Below, in pieces: positions 25,601 to 33,820 of a stretch of DNA of 64,000 nt (position 1 is its first letter; the number at the start of each line of letters is the position of its first letter). The stretch covers positions 1 through 64,000 of the forward strand of contig NZ_MUKA01000038.1 in NCBI RefSeq assembly GCF_002150735.1, read 5' to 3'. A program made the translations under genes and the position numbers. The notes below the pieces were generated by a model. It was not told the origin of the DNA. It did not search any database and saw only the letters and a list, made by a program, of their open reading frames with translations. The stretch is from Streptomyces africanus (GTDB lineage Bacteria; Actinomycetota; Actinomycetes; Streptomycetales; Streptomycetaceae).

Positions 25601-25957
25601 GACGAGTTCGTGCCAGCTGTGGCGCAGCACCCCCCTCACGCCCAGCGAACGTGGCGCGAGGGGATCACCCTCGGCGGGCACGTACCCGGTGACCGGGTTC
25701 TGGTCGGAGGTCAGCGCCGCGACCACCCTCAGGTGCGCGGCCAGGAACACGGCGTCCAGCGAGGCCGCGCACTCGGCGGCCACCGTGCGCAGCCGGGCGG
25801 TCAGAGTGGAGGGCAGGACGAGTTCGGCACTCACTCGGGCCCGCGCACCCGTCTCGCCTGTGGTCCACCGCGGGACGCGTACGGCCGCCCCGACATCCCC
25901 CGAACCGTGCTCGTCCGTCGTCCCGACCGCGACTGAACAGCCCAAAGTCTTCGACAC
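22598..25957 (-). CDS. Stand-alone NRPS: half-C, A, T and serine-less TE-like domain
   Basis: A 1119-residue protein. Residues about 30-210 resemble only the C-terminal half of a condensation domain, without HHxxxDG. The adenylation domain follows (FTSGSTGTPKG near 390; hand-read code DIWQSTADDK), then a carrier domain with GGTSL (Ser about 788), a 22-residue linker present twice, and an alpha/beta-hydrolase TE-like domain (about 875-1119). The TE nucleophile elbow reads LWGQREGA where type II thioesterases have GHSMGA, so the catalytic Ser is absent, although a C-terminal HF remains. It heads the 2,3-diaminobutyrate operon, and its A-domain code resembles that of A1 in the large NRPS. It may load diaminobutyrate, or an amino acid to be modified on the carrier. 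The start is GTG 25957 with a weak ribosome site. Confidence 0.92.
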   Translation of the reverse strand: MSKTLGCSVAVGTTDEHGSGDVGAAVRVPRWTTGETGARARVSAELVLPSTLTARLRTVAAECAASLDAVFLAAHLRVVAALTSDQNPVTGYVPAEGDPLAPRSLGVRGVLRHSWHELVRQAEEASRRAPAPGLASGPHHESVLDVSATDPAPEDAPPLWVRIAVRADRVTVSARSRSDVLSEEHLTRIVGYHGRALELLAAHPDAPAGERSLLAEDERHFQIYGLAGEAEPFDGRLFVERFEEQVRATPDAVAVSHGSRSWTYDRLNASANRIAHALLAEGLRDEDVVAVVMERGLEWAAATIGLLKSGGCYLPVQPDLPAARIAAQLDGAGCRFVLGDGEVPQTSAEDGDAPRPLDAAALCAGTGSHGPDARAGNPGRPLAPRRLAYIYFTSGSTGTPKGVMCEHAGLLNHLLMKVADLGLGPGDVVAQTAAQSLDISLWQLIAPLLTGGSSRIVDTDVLLDPDRFVTELTASRVSVAQFVPSYFDALITALERGPRALGVLRAVSVTGEELKPALLRRWFARCPGIRVVNAYGATEVCDDTMHEFLDRVPERGPVTLGRMRRNVHGYVLDEQGGLVPLGATGEIVFSGVAVGRGYVNDTERTRAAFSPDPFRPGQRMYRTGDFGRWLPGGRLQFLGRRDQQVRIRGFRVETGEIENRLMALDEVKDAVVVASGAGDRHRVLVAFLVGAVRREADSVRTALARHLPDYMIPAYCHWLDALPVSGNGKVDRKVLTELAATLGHAGVPSTAPTTRTEQRLAMAWAEALNVPLQSIGRADDFFSLGGTSLAATWLVVKLDRLVSLAQIIAHPVLSDLAAVVDAGRDASPKGPGAGLLRPLTGALAGRDASPKGPGAGLLRPLTGALAGRTVPEGRLVCFPGAGGNAVNFLALARELAPSGVEVYGVELPGHDFVPGAQDLAEVPEVARRVAQELDRLTAVPLVLWGQREGAAPALALARLLEDGPSAPRRVLVGGAGPGWPAGVRASMDRTRAMSDQDVAAGLLREGAYVEFDGLKPERARLLGPAYRHDVRSSGDFLLAARQDPQTHRVKAGIELVAAEDGPDAAAGDPGHGHWDWRLLSDEVTHRRLPGGGAHFPRTRAADAKDAVLTALNRTAPSSP
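23355..23496. repeat. Perfect 66-bp tandem duplication in the T-TE linker
   Basis: Positions 23355-23420 and 23421-23486 are identical, followed by a 10-base partial third copy. The unit is in frame and duplicates 22 residues (beginning GRDASPKGPGAG) between the carrier and TE-like domains. Identity without a single mismatch indicates a very recent slippage or recombination event, or an assembly artefact. Confidence 0.95.
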
Positions 25958-26020
25958 GTGATCGCCAACCTACCGAGGAATGGACGGAAGAATGTGTTGC
26001 TCGGCATTGCCTTCGTGACC

Positions 26021-26052
26021 ATGCTGTCGACAGGCACTGACAGGCCACTGAC
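26021..26052 (-). promoter_or_regulatory. SARP-type promoter of the second NRPS/diaminobutyrate operon
   Basis: CTGAC pentamers begin at 26037 and 26048, 11 bp apart, and a CAGCAT -10-like box lies at 26021-26026, at the same offset as in the other two promoters. Only two repeats are clear here; the next position out is degenerate. The predicted transcript would start about 55-60 bp before GTG 25957. The rest of the 277-bp divergent gap (25958-26234) also holds the trpC promoter, for which I see no clear boxes. Confidence 0.7.
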
Positions 26053-26234
26053 GTGCCGCCACCGGCCTCGCGGCGACGGGCTGTCTCCGGTGTCACGCTG
26101 AGCGGAACGACTCCCCGCGCTGTTCGCACGCGCCCACGTCGCAGTTTTCGCCGCTGCTTAAGGACGTGTTCCCTGCCTGGTCCGAACGCCTATCGTCCGG
26201 TCGGAGCCCGCAGGTCAGGAGGGAATGGACACCG

Positions 26235-27023
26235 ATGAATGCTCTGGACGACATCGTCAGGGGCGTGCGCGAGGACGTGGCGTCACGCCGGGCACGCATA
26301 CCCGAAGCGGAGGTGCGGGAGCGGGCCCTGGCGCGCGGCGCCGGGCGTGACTGCGTGCCGCTGCTGCGCGGCGGGCCGCGGGTGCGTGTGATCGCGGAAG
26401 TGAAGCGCGCCAGCCCCTCGCGCGGTCCGCTCGCCGAGATCCGCGACCCGGCCGCCCTGGCCGCCGGCTACGCGGCGGGCGGTGCGGCCGCGATCAGTGT
26501 CCTGACCGAGGAGCGTCGGTTCGCGGGCTCGCTGGCGGACCTGGAGGCGGTGAGCGCCCGGGTGGACGTTCCCGTGCTGCGCAAGGACTTCGTGGTGGAC
26601 CCCTACCAGGTGTGGGAGGCGCGTGCGTACGGCGCCGAGTTGCTGCTCCTGATCGTCGCCGCTCTGGGCCGGGCGCAGTTGGCCGAACTCGTCGCGCAGG
26701 CAGGCGAGGCGGGGCTGACGCCGCTGGTGGAGGTGCACGACGAGGCCGAGGCGGAGCACGCGGTGGCCGCCGGCGCCACGGTGATCGGCGTCAACGCGCG
26801 CGACCTGACGACGCTGGAGGTGGAGCGCGGCACCTTCGCGCGGGTCGCGCCGTGCATCCCCGAGGGTCTGGTGCGCATCGCCGAGTCCGGTGTGCGCGGG
26901 CCCGACGACGTGGCGGCATACGCCCGCGCCGGCGCGGACGCGGTCCTCGTCGGCGAGGCCCTGGTCACCCACGGCGACCCCCGGACGGCGGTGAACGAAC
27001 TCCTGGCGGCACCGTGCGGCTAG
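26235..27023 (+). CDS. trpC: Indole-3-glycerol phosphate synthase
   Basis: A 262-residue TIM-barrel enzyme converting 1-(2-carboxyphenylamino)-deoxyribulose phosphate to indole-3-glycerol phosphate in tryptophan synthesis. Conserved [29 protein letters not shown] and IAESGV motifs are all present. I start at ATG 26235 after AGGAGGG; 23 upstream in-frame codons are not conserved. It diverges from the second NRPS operon. Together with the trpD, trpG, trpE and DAHP synthase genes it looks like a cluster-dedicated extra copy that boosts tryptophan supply. Confidence 0.95.
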   Translation: MNALDDIVRGVREDVASRRARIPEAEVRERALARGAGRDCVPLLRGGPRVRVIAEVKRASPSRGPLAEIRDPAALAAGYAAGGAAAISVLTEERRFAGSLADLEAVSARVDVPVLRKDFVVDPYQVWEARAYGAELLLLIVAALGRAQLAELVAQAGEAGLTPLVEVHDEAEAEHAVAAGATVIGVNARDLTTLEVERGTFARVAPCIPEGLVRIAESGVRGPDDVAAYARAGADAVLVGEALVTHGDPRTAVNELLAAPCG

Positions 27024-27288
27024 GGTCTGGTCGGCCGGTGTGGCCGAGGCGGCAAGCGTGCGGGACGTGGGAGCCTGCCGGGTGGGTGTGGCCCGGGCCC
27101 CGGGCTCGTCCCGTGGAGGCGTCCGGGACCGGGGCCGCGGATCGCCCCCGGCGACCGGACCCGGTGCACACGTCCGTCGCGGTGACGTCACTGCGGCCGC
27201 CCTCACCGGGCCTCGCTCACCGGCGTTCACGCGCACCGCCGCGCACCGAAGCCCGGCGCTCCAGGGCCCCGAGCCTTCCGGCGCCGCG

Positions 27289-27477
27289 GGGCAACCCCCG
27301 GGTGCGGCAGGGCAACCCCCGGGTGCCGAGGGGCAAGCCCTTGGTACCGGGAGGAAATGCCTGGGGCCGAGAAGTAAGGCCCGGGTGTCGACAAGCAAGG
27401 CCCGGGTGTCGACACGCCAAGCCACGGCGCCGAGGAGCAGAGCCCGGGCACCGAGGAGCAAGGCCCGGGTGCCGGCG
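27289..27477. repeat. Nine tandem copies of a degenerate 21-bp repeat
   Basis: The 481-bp gap between convergent trpC and trpD contains nine consecutive 21-bp units (27289-27477), all centred on CCCGGGT-like or degenerate variants such as AAGGCCCGGGTGTCGACA. The period is exactly three times seven, so reading frames stay open and encode seven-residue repeats, but no start, ribosome site or plausible protein supports a gene. Copies 5 and 6 are almost identical. The rest of the gap (27024-27288) shows nothing recognisable. Confidence 0.88.
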
Positions 27478-27504
27478 GGCAGAGGACGGGAGGTCGGTCG
27501 GGGC

Positions 27505-28581
27505 TCACCGGTGTGCCGGCTCCGCCGCCTGTGCCCGCTTGGTCGTGACGGCCGCCCACCGTTCCAGCACGGCTGCCGCCGTCCCCGAGTCCACCGACTC
27601 CGCCGCCCGCTCCATGCCCGCCGCCAGCCGTTCCGTGACCGACCGCGCCCCACCCGGCTCCAGCACGGCGAGTCCGGCCGCCGCCGACAGCAGCACCGCG
27701 TCGCGCACCGGGCCGCGCGCCCCGGCGAGAACCTCACGCGCCACCCGGGCGTTGTACGCCCGGTCGCCGCCCCGCAGGGCGCCGGGCGCGGCGAGCCCGA
27801 TGCCGACGTCCCGCGGATCGAAGGTCTCCCTGCGCACACCGGAGTCCGTGACCGACCAGATCGTGGAGGTTGTGGTGACCGTCAGTTCGTCCATTCCGTC
27901 GTCGCCCCGGAACACGAGCCCGGACGACCCTCGTCGGGCGAGGACCCCTGCCAGCAGCGGCGCGAGCCGCGCGTCCGCCACCCCGATCGCCGTACCGGTG
28001 GGCGAGGCCGGATTGAGCAGCGGGCCCAGGGCGTTGAACACCGTGCGCACCCCCAGTTCGCGGCGCGGCCCCGCCGCGTGCCGCATGGCGGGGTGGAACG
28101 CCGGCGCGAAACAGAACGTGATGCCGACCTCCTCGGCGACGGCGGCGGTGTCGTCCGCGGGCAGCCGCAGCGCCACCCCCAACTCCTCCAGGACGTCGGC
28201 CGATCCGCAGGAGGAGGACGCGGACCGGTTGCCGTGTTTGACGACCCGCGCCCCGGCCCCGGCGGCCACGATCGCCGCCAGTGTGGAGACGTTGACACTG
28301 TTCGAGCCGTCCCCGCCGGTGCCCACGATGTCCACCGTGGGGCCCGGCACGTCGAGCGGTACCGCGTGCCGCCGCATGGCGCTGACCAGACCCTCGATCT
28401 CCTCGACGGTCTCGCCCTTCGCCCGCAGCGCCACCAGGAGCCCGGCCAGCCGGACCGGCCCCGCGACGCCGGACATCACCTGATCCATCGCCCAGTCGCT
28501 CTCCCGCGCGGAAAGGTCCTTCAGGTCGAGCAGTGAATTCAGCAGTTCGGGCCAACTGAAACTCTGCGGTCCAGCTGTCAC
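27505..28581 (-). CDS. trpD: Anthranilate phosphoribosyltransferase
   Basis: A 358-residue enzyme transferring phosphoribosyl from PRPP to anthranilate. The signature [14 protein letters not shown] and [18 protein letters not shown] motifs are intact. Start GTG 28581 is preceded by GAGGAGAA. It diverges from the MocR regulator across 135 bp that contain a candidate MocR operator and converges on trpC across the 21-bp repeat array. Part of the dedicated tryptophan-supply set. Confidence 0.95.
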   Translation of the reverse strand: MTAGPQSFSWPELLNSLLDLKDLSARESDWAMDQVMSGVAGPVRLAGLLVALRAKGETVEEIEGLVSAMRRHAVPLDVPGPTVDIVGTGGDGSNSVNVSTLAAIVAAGAGARVVKHGNRSASSSCGSADVLEELGVALRLPADDTAAVAEEVGITFCFAPAFHPAMRHAAGPRRELGVRTVFNALGPLLNPASPTGTAIGVADARLAPLLAGVLARRGSSGLVFRGDDGMDELTVTTTSTIWSVTDSGVRRETFDPRDVGIGLAAPGALRGGDRAYNARVAREVLAGARGPVRDAVLLSAAAGLAVLEPGGARSVTERLAAGMERAAESVDSGTAAAVLERWAAVTTKRAQAAEPAHR

Positions 28582-28660
28582 GTGAATTCTCCTCGGGCGT
28601 CTGCGGGGTGAAATCGAACGTCGATCTGTACGTCCATTTTCGCGTCCGGCCGCATACCCC

Positions 28661-28697
28661 GGCCAGACCACTGCCCCATGAGAGATACGGTCCAATT
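28661..28697. promoter_or_regulatory. Candidate MocR operator between trpD and mocR (direct repeats, 24-bp step)
   Basis: AGACCACTG (28665) and GGTCCAATT (28689) are related 9-mers in the same orientation, 24 bp apart. The same pair at the same spacing recurs at 32307/32331 between trpE and the DAHP synthase gene, and both sites begin with the identical 10-mer GGCCAGACCA. MocR/PdxR regulators typically bind spaced direct repeats. The downstream repeat lies about 20 bp before the regulator's start. Confidence 0.6.
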
Positions 28698-28716
28698 CAG
28701 AAGGAGAGAAAAGGTC

Positions 28717-30105
28717 ATGTCCCTGCACATGGCGGTCGCGGTCGTCCGGGATTCCGAGGTCTCCCTGACCGCCCAGATACAGAGCTTCATCAAGAGCGAG
28801 ATAGCGGCGGGCAGCCTGCACGCGGGAACCCGGCTGCCCTCCAGCCGCCGTCTCGCGGGTGACCTGGACATCTCGCGCAGCGTGGTCGTGGAGGCGTACG
28901 GCCAACTCGTCGCCGAGGGGTACCTGGAAGCCGTCCAGGGCGCCGGCACCCGCGTCGTCGGGCACGTGACCACCCCGGCGGTGGTGCCGACGCTCCTCGG
29001 GGCGGACCGGGTGCCCGAGGTCCGCTGGGACCTGCGGCCCGGCGGCGGCAACCTGCCCGACTTCCCGCGCCGCGAGTGGCTCGCCTGCTACGAACGCGCG
29101 CTGCGGTCGGCCACCCCCTCGGCGCACGCCTATCCGCCGCTGGCCGGAAGCCCCGCGCTGCGCCTCGAACTCGCCCAGTACCTGGGGCGGACACGCGGCG
29201 TACGGACCACGGCCGAGCGTCTCGCCGTGGTGGGCGGGTTCTCCCAGGGGCTGGACCTGCTGTGCGCGGTGCTCCGCCGGGACGGGGGCGAGGCGATCGG
29301 CGTGGAGGACCCGGGCCACCCCGGACAGCGGCAGTTCCTCCAGGAATGCGGCATGCGTCCCGTGCCGCTGCCCGTCGACGAGGCGGGTCTGGACGTGGCG
29401 GCGCTGGCCGCGACGGACCTGCGCGCTGTCCTCGTCACCCCCGCGCATCAGTTCCCGACCGGCGTGACCCTGCGCGAGGACCGTCGCGAGCAGCTCGTGC
29501 GCTGGGCCCGGGACGTCGACGGCCTGATCATCGAGGACGACTACGACGGTGGTCTGTGGTACGAACAGGGCGCCCGCCCCCTGGCGTTGCAGCGCCTCGC
29601 CCCTGAACGCGTCGTGTACGCGGGCACCGCGAGCAAGTCCCTCGCCCCGGGGCTGCGGCTCGGCTGGCTGGCCGCACCGCCCGGCCTGCTGGACCGGCTG
29701 CTGCGTGAGCGTGCCCGGCACGACCTCGGCACCGAGACCCTCACCCAGCTGGCCTTCGCCGAGCTGCTGCGCAGCGGACTGCTCGACCGCCACCTGCGAA
29801 GACTCAACTCCCGGGCGAGCAGCCGCCGTCACGCCCTGGAGGAGGCGGTCCGCCGGCATCTGCCCGGCGCCGACGTGCTCGGCCGGGCGGCGGGGCTGCA
29901 CACGTACGTCCGGCTGCCCCGGCACACCGACGAGGCGGTCCTGGTGTCCGGGGCGCTGCGCCGCTCCGTCGCGGTGCGTGGCGGCGCGGCCTTCCACGCC
30001 CGCCCACGACGGGGTGCTCCCGCACTCGTCGTGGGCCACGCACACCTGCCGCGCTCGGGCATCACCGAGGCCGTCCGTGTGCTGGCGGACGTCATATCCC
30101 GGTGA
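28717..30105 (+). CDS. MocR-type (GntR/aminotransferase-like) regulator
   Basis: A 462-residue MocR/PdxR-like regulator: N-terminal GntR winged HTH (about residues 10-75, with [14 protein letters not shown]) fused to a fold-type I aminotransferase domain whose PLP lysine is in [14 protein letters not shown] use ATG 28717 with AGAAGGAG upstream; an in-frame ATG at 28678 overlaps the candidate operator. It sits between trpD and trpG, diverging from trpD, so it probably senses an amino acid or PLP adduct and controls the precursor genes. Its 3' end overlaps the convergent trpG by 14 bp. Confidence 0.92.
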   Translation: MSLHMAVAVVRDSEVSLTAQIQSFIKSEIAAGSLHAGTRLPSSRRLAGDLDISRSVVVEAYGQLVAEGYLEAVQGAGTRVVGHVTTPAVVPTLLGADRVPEVRWDLRPGGGNLPDFPRREWLACYERALRSATPSAHAYPPLAGSPALRLELAQYLGRTRGVRTTAERLAVVGGFSQGLDLLCAVLRRDGGEAIGVEDPGHPGQRQFLQECGMRPVPLPVDEAGLDVAALAATDLRAVLVTPAHQFPTGVTLREDRREQLVRWARDVDGLIIEDDYDGGLWYEQGARPLALQRLAPERVVYAGTASKSLAPGLRLGWLAAPPGLLDRLLRERARHDLGTETLTQLAFAELLRSGLLDRHLRRLNSRASSRRHALEEAVRRHLPGADVLGRAAGLHTYVRLPRHTDEAVLVSGALRRSVAVRGGAAFHARPRRGAPALVVGHAHLPRSGITEAVRVLADVISR

Positions 30106-30697
30106 GGGGCCGCTCCTGGCCGCGGTCGTGCGCCGTCATGGCCAGGAAGTTCTCCATCAGGGTCAGGCCCCCGGCGGTCATCACGGACTCGGGGTGGAAC
30201 TGGACGCCCTCCACGGGCAGGGTGCGATGCCGCAGACCCATCACATAGCCGTGGTCGACGGCGACGGCCGTGGTCTCCAGGGCGTCCGGGAGCGGCTCGG
30301 CGACCACGAGGGAGTGGTACCGGGTGGCCTGCAGGCTGTGCCCCAGACCGGTGAACAGGCCCGTGCCGTCGTGCTGCACGGTGCTGATCCGGCCGTGCAT
30401 CACCTGGTCGGCCACCTCGATCCGCCCTCCGTACGCCAGGGCGATCGCCTGGTGCCCCAGGCACACGCCGAGCAACGGCACCCGGCCGGCGAACTCGTGC
30501 ACCAGCTCGACATGGCCCGAGTCGGCCGGATGCCCGGGCCCCGGCCCGAGGACCACGGCATCCGGTTCGTACCCGGCGAGTTCGGCGGCGGGGCGGGTCA
30601 GCGAGCGCACCACCCGGGTCTGCGCGCCGAGGTGGCGCAGATACTGGTCGATGATGTGCACAAAACTGTCGTACGCGTCGATCAGCAGGACCTTCAT
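30092..30697 (-). CDS. trpG: Anthranilate synthase component II (glutamine amidotransferase)
   Basis: A 201-residue class I amidotransferase that delivers ammonia to the TrpE subunit. The catalytic triad is visible: Cys in LLGVCLGHQ, His and Glu in [15 protein letters not shown] is also present. ATG 30697 overlaps the trpE stop as ATGA, indicating coupled synthesis of the two subunits. A PabA role for p-aminobenzoate is possible in principle, but the trpC/trpD neighbours favour tryptophan. Confidence 0.94.
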   Translation of the reverse strand: MKVLLIDAYDSFVHIIDQYLRHLGAQTRVVRSLTRPAAELAGYEPDAVVLGPGPGHPADSGHVELVHEFAGRVPLLGVCLGHQAIALAYGGRIEVADQVMHGRISTVQHDGTGLFTGLGHSLQATRYHSLVVAEPLPDALETTAVAVDHGYVMGLRHRTLPVEGVQFHPESVMTAGGLTLMENFLAMTAHDRGQERPLTGI

Positions 30698-32217
30698 CGC
30701 AACTCCTCCCCGGTGAGCGCCCAGTAGGCGGCGCCCATCTTCGCCAGCGTCTCGCGCCACTCGGACTCGGGGTCCGACTGCGCCACCAGGCCCGCCGAAC
30801 TCTGCGTGGAGTACGTATCTCCGTCGTACTCGATCGAGCGGATGCACAGCGCGAGTTCGCTCCATCCCCGCACATCCACCAGCCCCACGGCGCCCGCGTA
30901 GCTGCCGCGCCGCTCCCGTTCGAGACCGTCGATGATCTCCATGGCCCGCACCTTGGGCGCGCCGGTCATCGTGCCCGCGGGAAACGTCGCGCACACGGCG
31001 TCCCAGGTGCCCATGCCCTGCTCGAGGCGTCCGGTGACGGCGGAGACGAGATGGAAGACGTGCGAGTAGGACTCCACCGCCATCAACCGGTCCACGGGCA
31101 GGGTGCCGGGGCGGCTCACCCTCCCGATGTCGTTGCGGCAGAGGTCGACGAGCATGATGTGCTCGGCGCGTTCCTTCGTGCTCTCCCGCATCTCCTTGAC
31201 GCGCCGTGCGTTCTCCTCGTCGTCCGGCCCCCGGCGCGCGGTGCCCGCGATGGGGCGCATCTCCAGTTCGTCGCCCTCGATGCGGAAGTACAGCTCGGGG
31301 CTGGCACCGATGAGCATGTTGCCGGCGCGGGGCATCAGATACATGTACGGCGAGGGGTTGCGGCCGCGCAGCCGCCGGTACACGTCGACGGGAGTGAGCT
31401 GGGTGCGCACGTCGATGCGGTGGCCGATCTGGATCTGGTAGATGTCCCCGACCCTGATGTGCTCCAGGCACCGGTCGGCCCACGACAGGAAGGTCTCGCG
31501 GCTGACGGTGTCGTGCACGGACGCAGGGACGGGCGCGGCGGGCACGGAGTCCGGGCCCGGGACGGCCGGCTCGCGGGCCACCCGCACGGCCAGCTCCGCC
31601 ACGGACGGGACGTCCGGTGAGCGTTCCCCGAACTCCGCGCTGTCTGCCGTGAGGTGGCGCACCGCGTCCGTGGTCAGGTCGTACCACACGGCATCCCGGA
31701 AGAGCGTGAGCGTGATGTCGGGCCCGTTCGCCTGCTTGGTGCGGGGCGGCAGCGTCTCCATGTGCCATACGGACTCATAGGCGAGCGAGGTCAGGAACCC
31801 GAAGGCGTACGACGTCTCGGGTATGTCGGTCTCCACCCCGAACACCTGTTGCGCCAGCGGCAGCAGACGCCAGACGGCGGCGGGGTCGGTCATGCGCAGC
31901 CTGAGGGAGTTCGCTCCGGCGCTGTGCGGCGGCTCCTCGGGAAGGAGACCTGCCTCCTTCGCGGCCAGAGCCAGCACCGACGTCACGCCGGGCACGCCGT
32001 CGATCTCCACATGTCCGGCGAAGACCCGGATCTCGGCGAGGCGGCCGAGCCCGAGGACGGCGGACCGGCGGTCGGGAGCGGCGCCGTCCCTGCTCTCGAA
32101 GAGGAAGACGTCCTCCGCCCGGCACGTCTCCCGCAGACGCTCGTACAGCTCCAGTGGGTCGTGGTGCGGTAATTCGGCAGCGGTGACCCGCACCGTGATC
32201 CGTTTCTGCATCGCCAT
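30694..32217 (-). CDS. trpE: Anthranilate synthase component I
   Basis: A 507-residue chorismate-utilising enzyme forming anthranilate with TrpG. Seen: IGASPELYFRIEG, RPIAGTARRG, LVDLCRNDIGRV and FPAGTMTGAPKVRAMEII, all of the catalytic core. Near the N-terminus FLFES corresponds to the LLES feedback motif in which a Ser contributes to tryptophan inhibition, so inhibition may be retained in part. It diverges from the DAHP synthase gene; the 195-bp gap holds a candidate MocR operator. Confidence 0.95.
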   Translation of the reverse strand: MAMQKRITVRVTAAELPHHDPLELYERLRETCRAEDVFLFESRDGAAPDRRSAVLGLGRLAEIRVFAGHVEIDGVPGVTSVLALAAKEAGLLPEEPPHSAGANSLRLRMTDPAAVWRLLPLAQQVFGVETDIPETSYAFGFLTSLAYESVWHMETLPPRTKQANGPDITLTLFRDAVWYDLTTDAVRHLTADSAEFGERSPDVPSVAELAVRVAREPAVPGPDSVPAAPVPASVHDTVSRETFLSWADRCLEHIRVGDIYQIQIGHRIDVRTQLTPVDVYRRLRGRNPSPYMYLMPRAGNMLIGASPELYFRIEGDELEMRPIAGTARRGPDDEENARRVKEMRESTKERAEHIMLVDLCRNDIGRVSRPGTLPVDRLMAVESYSHVFHLVSAVTGRLEQGMGTWDAVCATFPAGTMTGAPKVRAMEIIDGLERERRGSYAGAVGLVDVRGWSELALCIRSIEYDGDTYSTQSSAGLVAQSDPESEWRETLAKMGAAYWALTGEELR

Positions 32218-32302
32218 GGACCCCCTGTGAATTCGGCGTTGTCGACCGGGTGACGAGCCTCGCGCTCCACCACGCTCAGAAAATCAGCCGCTTTCCTTCC
32301 GG

Positions 32303-32339
32303 GGCCAGACCAATTGATCCCCGCGCAGCCGGACCACTT
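32303..32339. promoter_or_regulatory. Candidate MocR operator between trpE and the DAHP synthase gene
   Basis: AGACCAATT (32307) and GGACCACTT (32331) repeat in the same orientation with the same 24-bp step as the pair before the MocR gene. Site position is about 90-120 bp upstream of trpE and 75-110 bp upstream of the DAHP synthase gene, suitable for control of both. Confidence 0.6.
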
Positions 32340-32412
32340 CTGAAATCGCTTGACCGCGGCACCGGCTGGGGATTGAGCTGAGGCTGGTTCCCGACCATGA
32401 AAGGGACGCGTG

Positions 32413-33741
32413 ATGACTGATTCACCCGCCGAATCGTGGCGCCGGTTGTCGGCGGCCCAGCAGCCGCTCTGGCCCGCCACCGAGCTCCGTTCCGTGACAG
32501 ATCGGCTGTCCGCCGCTCCGCCCCTCGTGTCCGCCTCCGAGTGCGACCTGCTCCGGCGCAGGATGGCGGCCGTCGCCCGCGGGGAGGCCGTGGTGCTGCA
32601 GGGCGGTGACTGCGCCGAGACCTTCGACGGTCTCACCGCCGACAACGTCTACGGGAAGATCAAAACGCTGCTCCAGATGGCGGTCATCCTGACCCACGCC
32701 ACCGCCCTGCCGGTCGTCAAGATGGGCAGGATGGCGGGACAGTACGCCAAGCCGCGGTCCAGCTCCGTGGAGCGGCGGGGCGCGGTGGAACTGCCCTCCT
32801 ACCGGGGAGACGCCGTCAACGCGGTGGAGTTCACCGCCGAGGCCCGCCGGCCCGACCCCTGGCGGATCAAACAGATGTACGAGAGCTCGGCGACGACCCT
32901 GAACCTCGTCCGGGCCCTGACCAAGGGCGGCTTCGCCGACCTGCGCCAAGTCCACGCCTGGAACCAGGGTTTCGTGACGAACGCCGAGGCCGGCGAGCGC
33001 TATGAGACGCTCGCCGACGAGATCGACCGCAGCCTTGCCTTCATGGACGCGTGCGGTGTCGACACGAGCGAGCTGTCCACCGCCGAGTTCTTCGTCGGGC
33101 ACGAGGGCCTGCTGCTGGACTACGAAGCGGCACTGACCCGTACCGAGCCCACCAGCGGACGCACCTACGCCACCAGCGGCCACCTGCTGTGGATCGGCGA
33201 GCGCACCCGAGACCTGGACGGGGCCCACGTCGAGTACTTCTCACGCATCGCCAACCCCATCGCCGTCAAGCTCGGCCCCCGTGCGACTCCGGACGATGTG
33301 CTCGGGCTCATCGACCGGCTCGACCCCCAGCGCGAGCCGGGCCGGCTCACCCTCGTGATCCGGGCCGGAGCCGACCGGATCCGTGACGTGCTGCCCACTC
33401 TGGTGGAGAAGGTGACGGCCGAGGGTGCCCCGGTGTGCTGGATCAGCGACCCGATGCACGGCAACACCTTCACCGCCCCCAGCGGCCACAAGACCCGGCG
33501 CTTCGAGGCGATCGTCGACGAGGTCCGTGGCTTCGTGGAGGTCCACCGGGCCCTGGGCACCCACCCGGGCGGAGTCCACGTCGAACTCACCGGAGACGAC
33601 GTCACCGAATGCGTCGGCGGCGGCAACGCCGTTCTGGAGGAGAACCTGCACCACCGGTACGAGACGGCCTGCGACCCACGCCTGAACCACACCCAGTCGC
33701 TCGAACTGGCTTTTCTGCTCGCGGAGATGTACCAGGGATGA
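32413..33741 (+). CDS. aroG: Class II 3-deoxy-D-arabino-heptulosonate 7-phosphate synthase
   Basis: A 442-residue plant-type (class II) DAHP synthase, first enzyme of the shikimate pathway, joining phosphoenolpyruvate and erythrose 4-phosphate. Conserved LQGGDCAETF, KMGRMAGQYAKPRSS, SGHLLWIGERT and WISDPMHGNTF motifs are present, including the metal-binding Cys of GGDCAE. Start ATG 32413 (GTG 32410 also possible) follows AAGGGA. A second, cluster-linked copy would raise flux into chorismate for the adjacent trp genes. Confidence 0.94.
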   Translation: MTDSPAESWRRLSAAQQPLWPATELRSVTDRLSAAPPLVSASECDLLRRRMAAVARGEAVVLQGGDCAETFDGLTADNVYGKIKTLLQMAVILTHATALPVVKMGRMAGQYAKPRSSSVERRGAVELPSYRGDAVNAVEFTAEARRPDPWRIKQMYESSATTLNLVRALTKGGFADLRQVHAWNQGFVTNAEAGERYETLADEIDRSLAFMDACGVDTSELSTAEFFVGHEGLLLDYEAALTRTEPTSGRTYATSGHLLWIGERTRDLDGAHVEYFSRIANPIAVKLGPRATPDDVLGLIDRLDPQREPGRLTLVIRAGADRIRDVLPTLVEKVTAEGAPVCWISDPMHGNTFTAPSGHKTRRFEAIVDEVRGFVEVHRALGTHPGGVHVELTGDDVTECVGGGNAVLEENLHHRYETACDPRLNHTQSLELAFLLAEMYQG

Positions 33742-33820
33742 CCTCCACGGAGCCCGTGCTCAGAGCGTCGAGGGCGGCTCGGGTGACCTCTTCGGTACAC
33801 CACGCGCTGGAACTGTCGGT

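Noticed and set aside
26170..26215. A MocR-type operator before trpC
   Set aside because: A TGGTCC is present at 26178, but no second repeat lies 24 bp away, unlike the two matched sites.
27289..27477. The 21-bp repeat array as a CRISPR
   Set aside because: Units are directly abutting and degenerate with no spacers, and no cas genes are present.
27024..27504. A coding gene in the trpC-trpD gap
   Set aside because: Open frames there result from the repeat period being a multiple of three; there is no ribosome site or recognisable protein.
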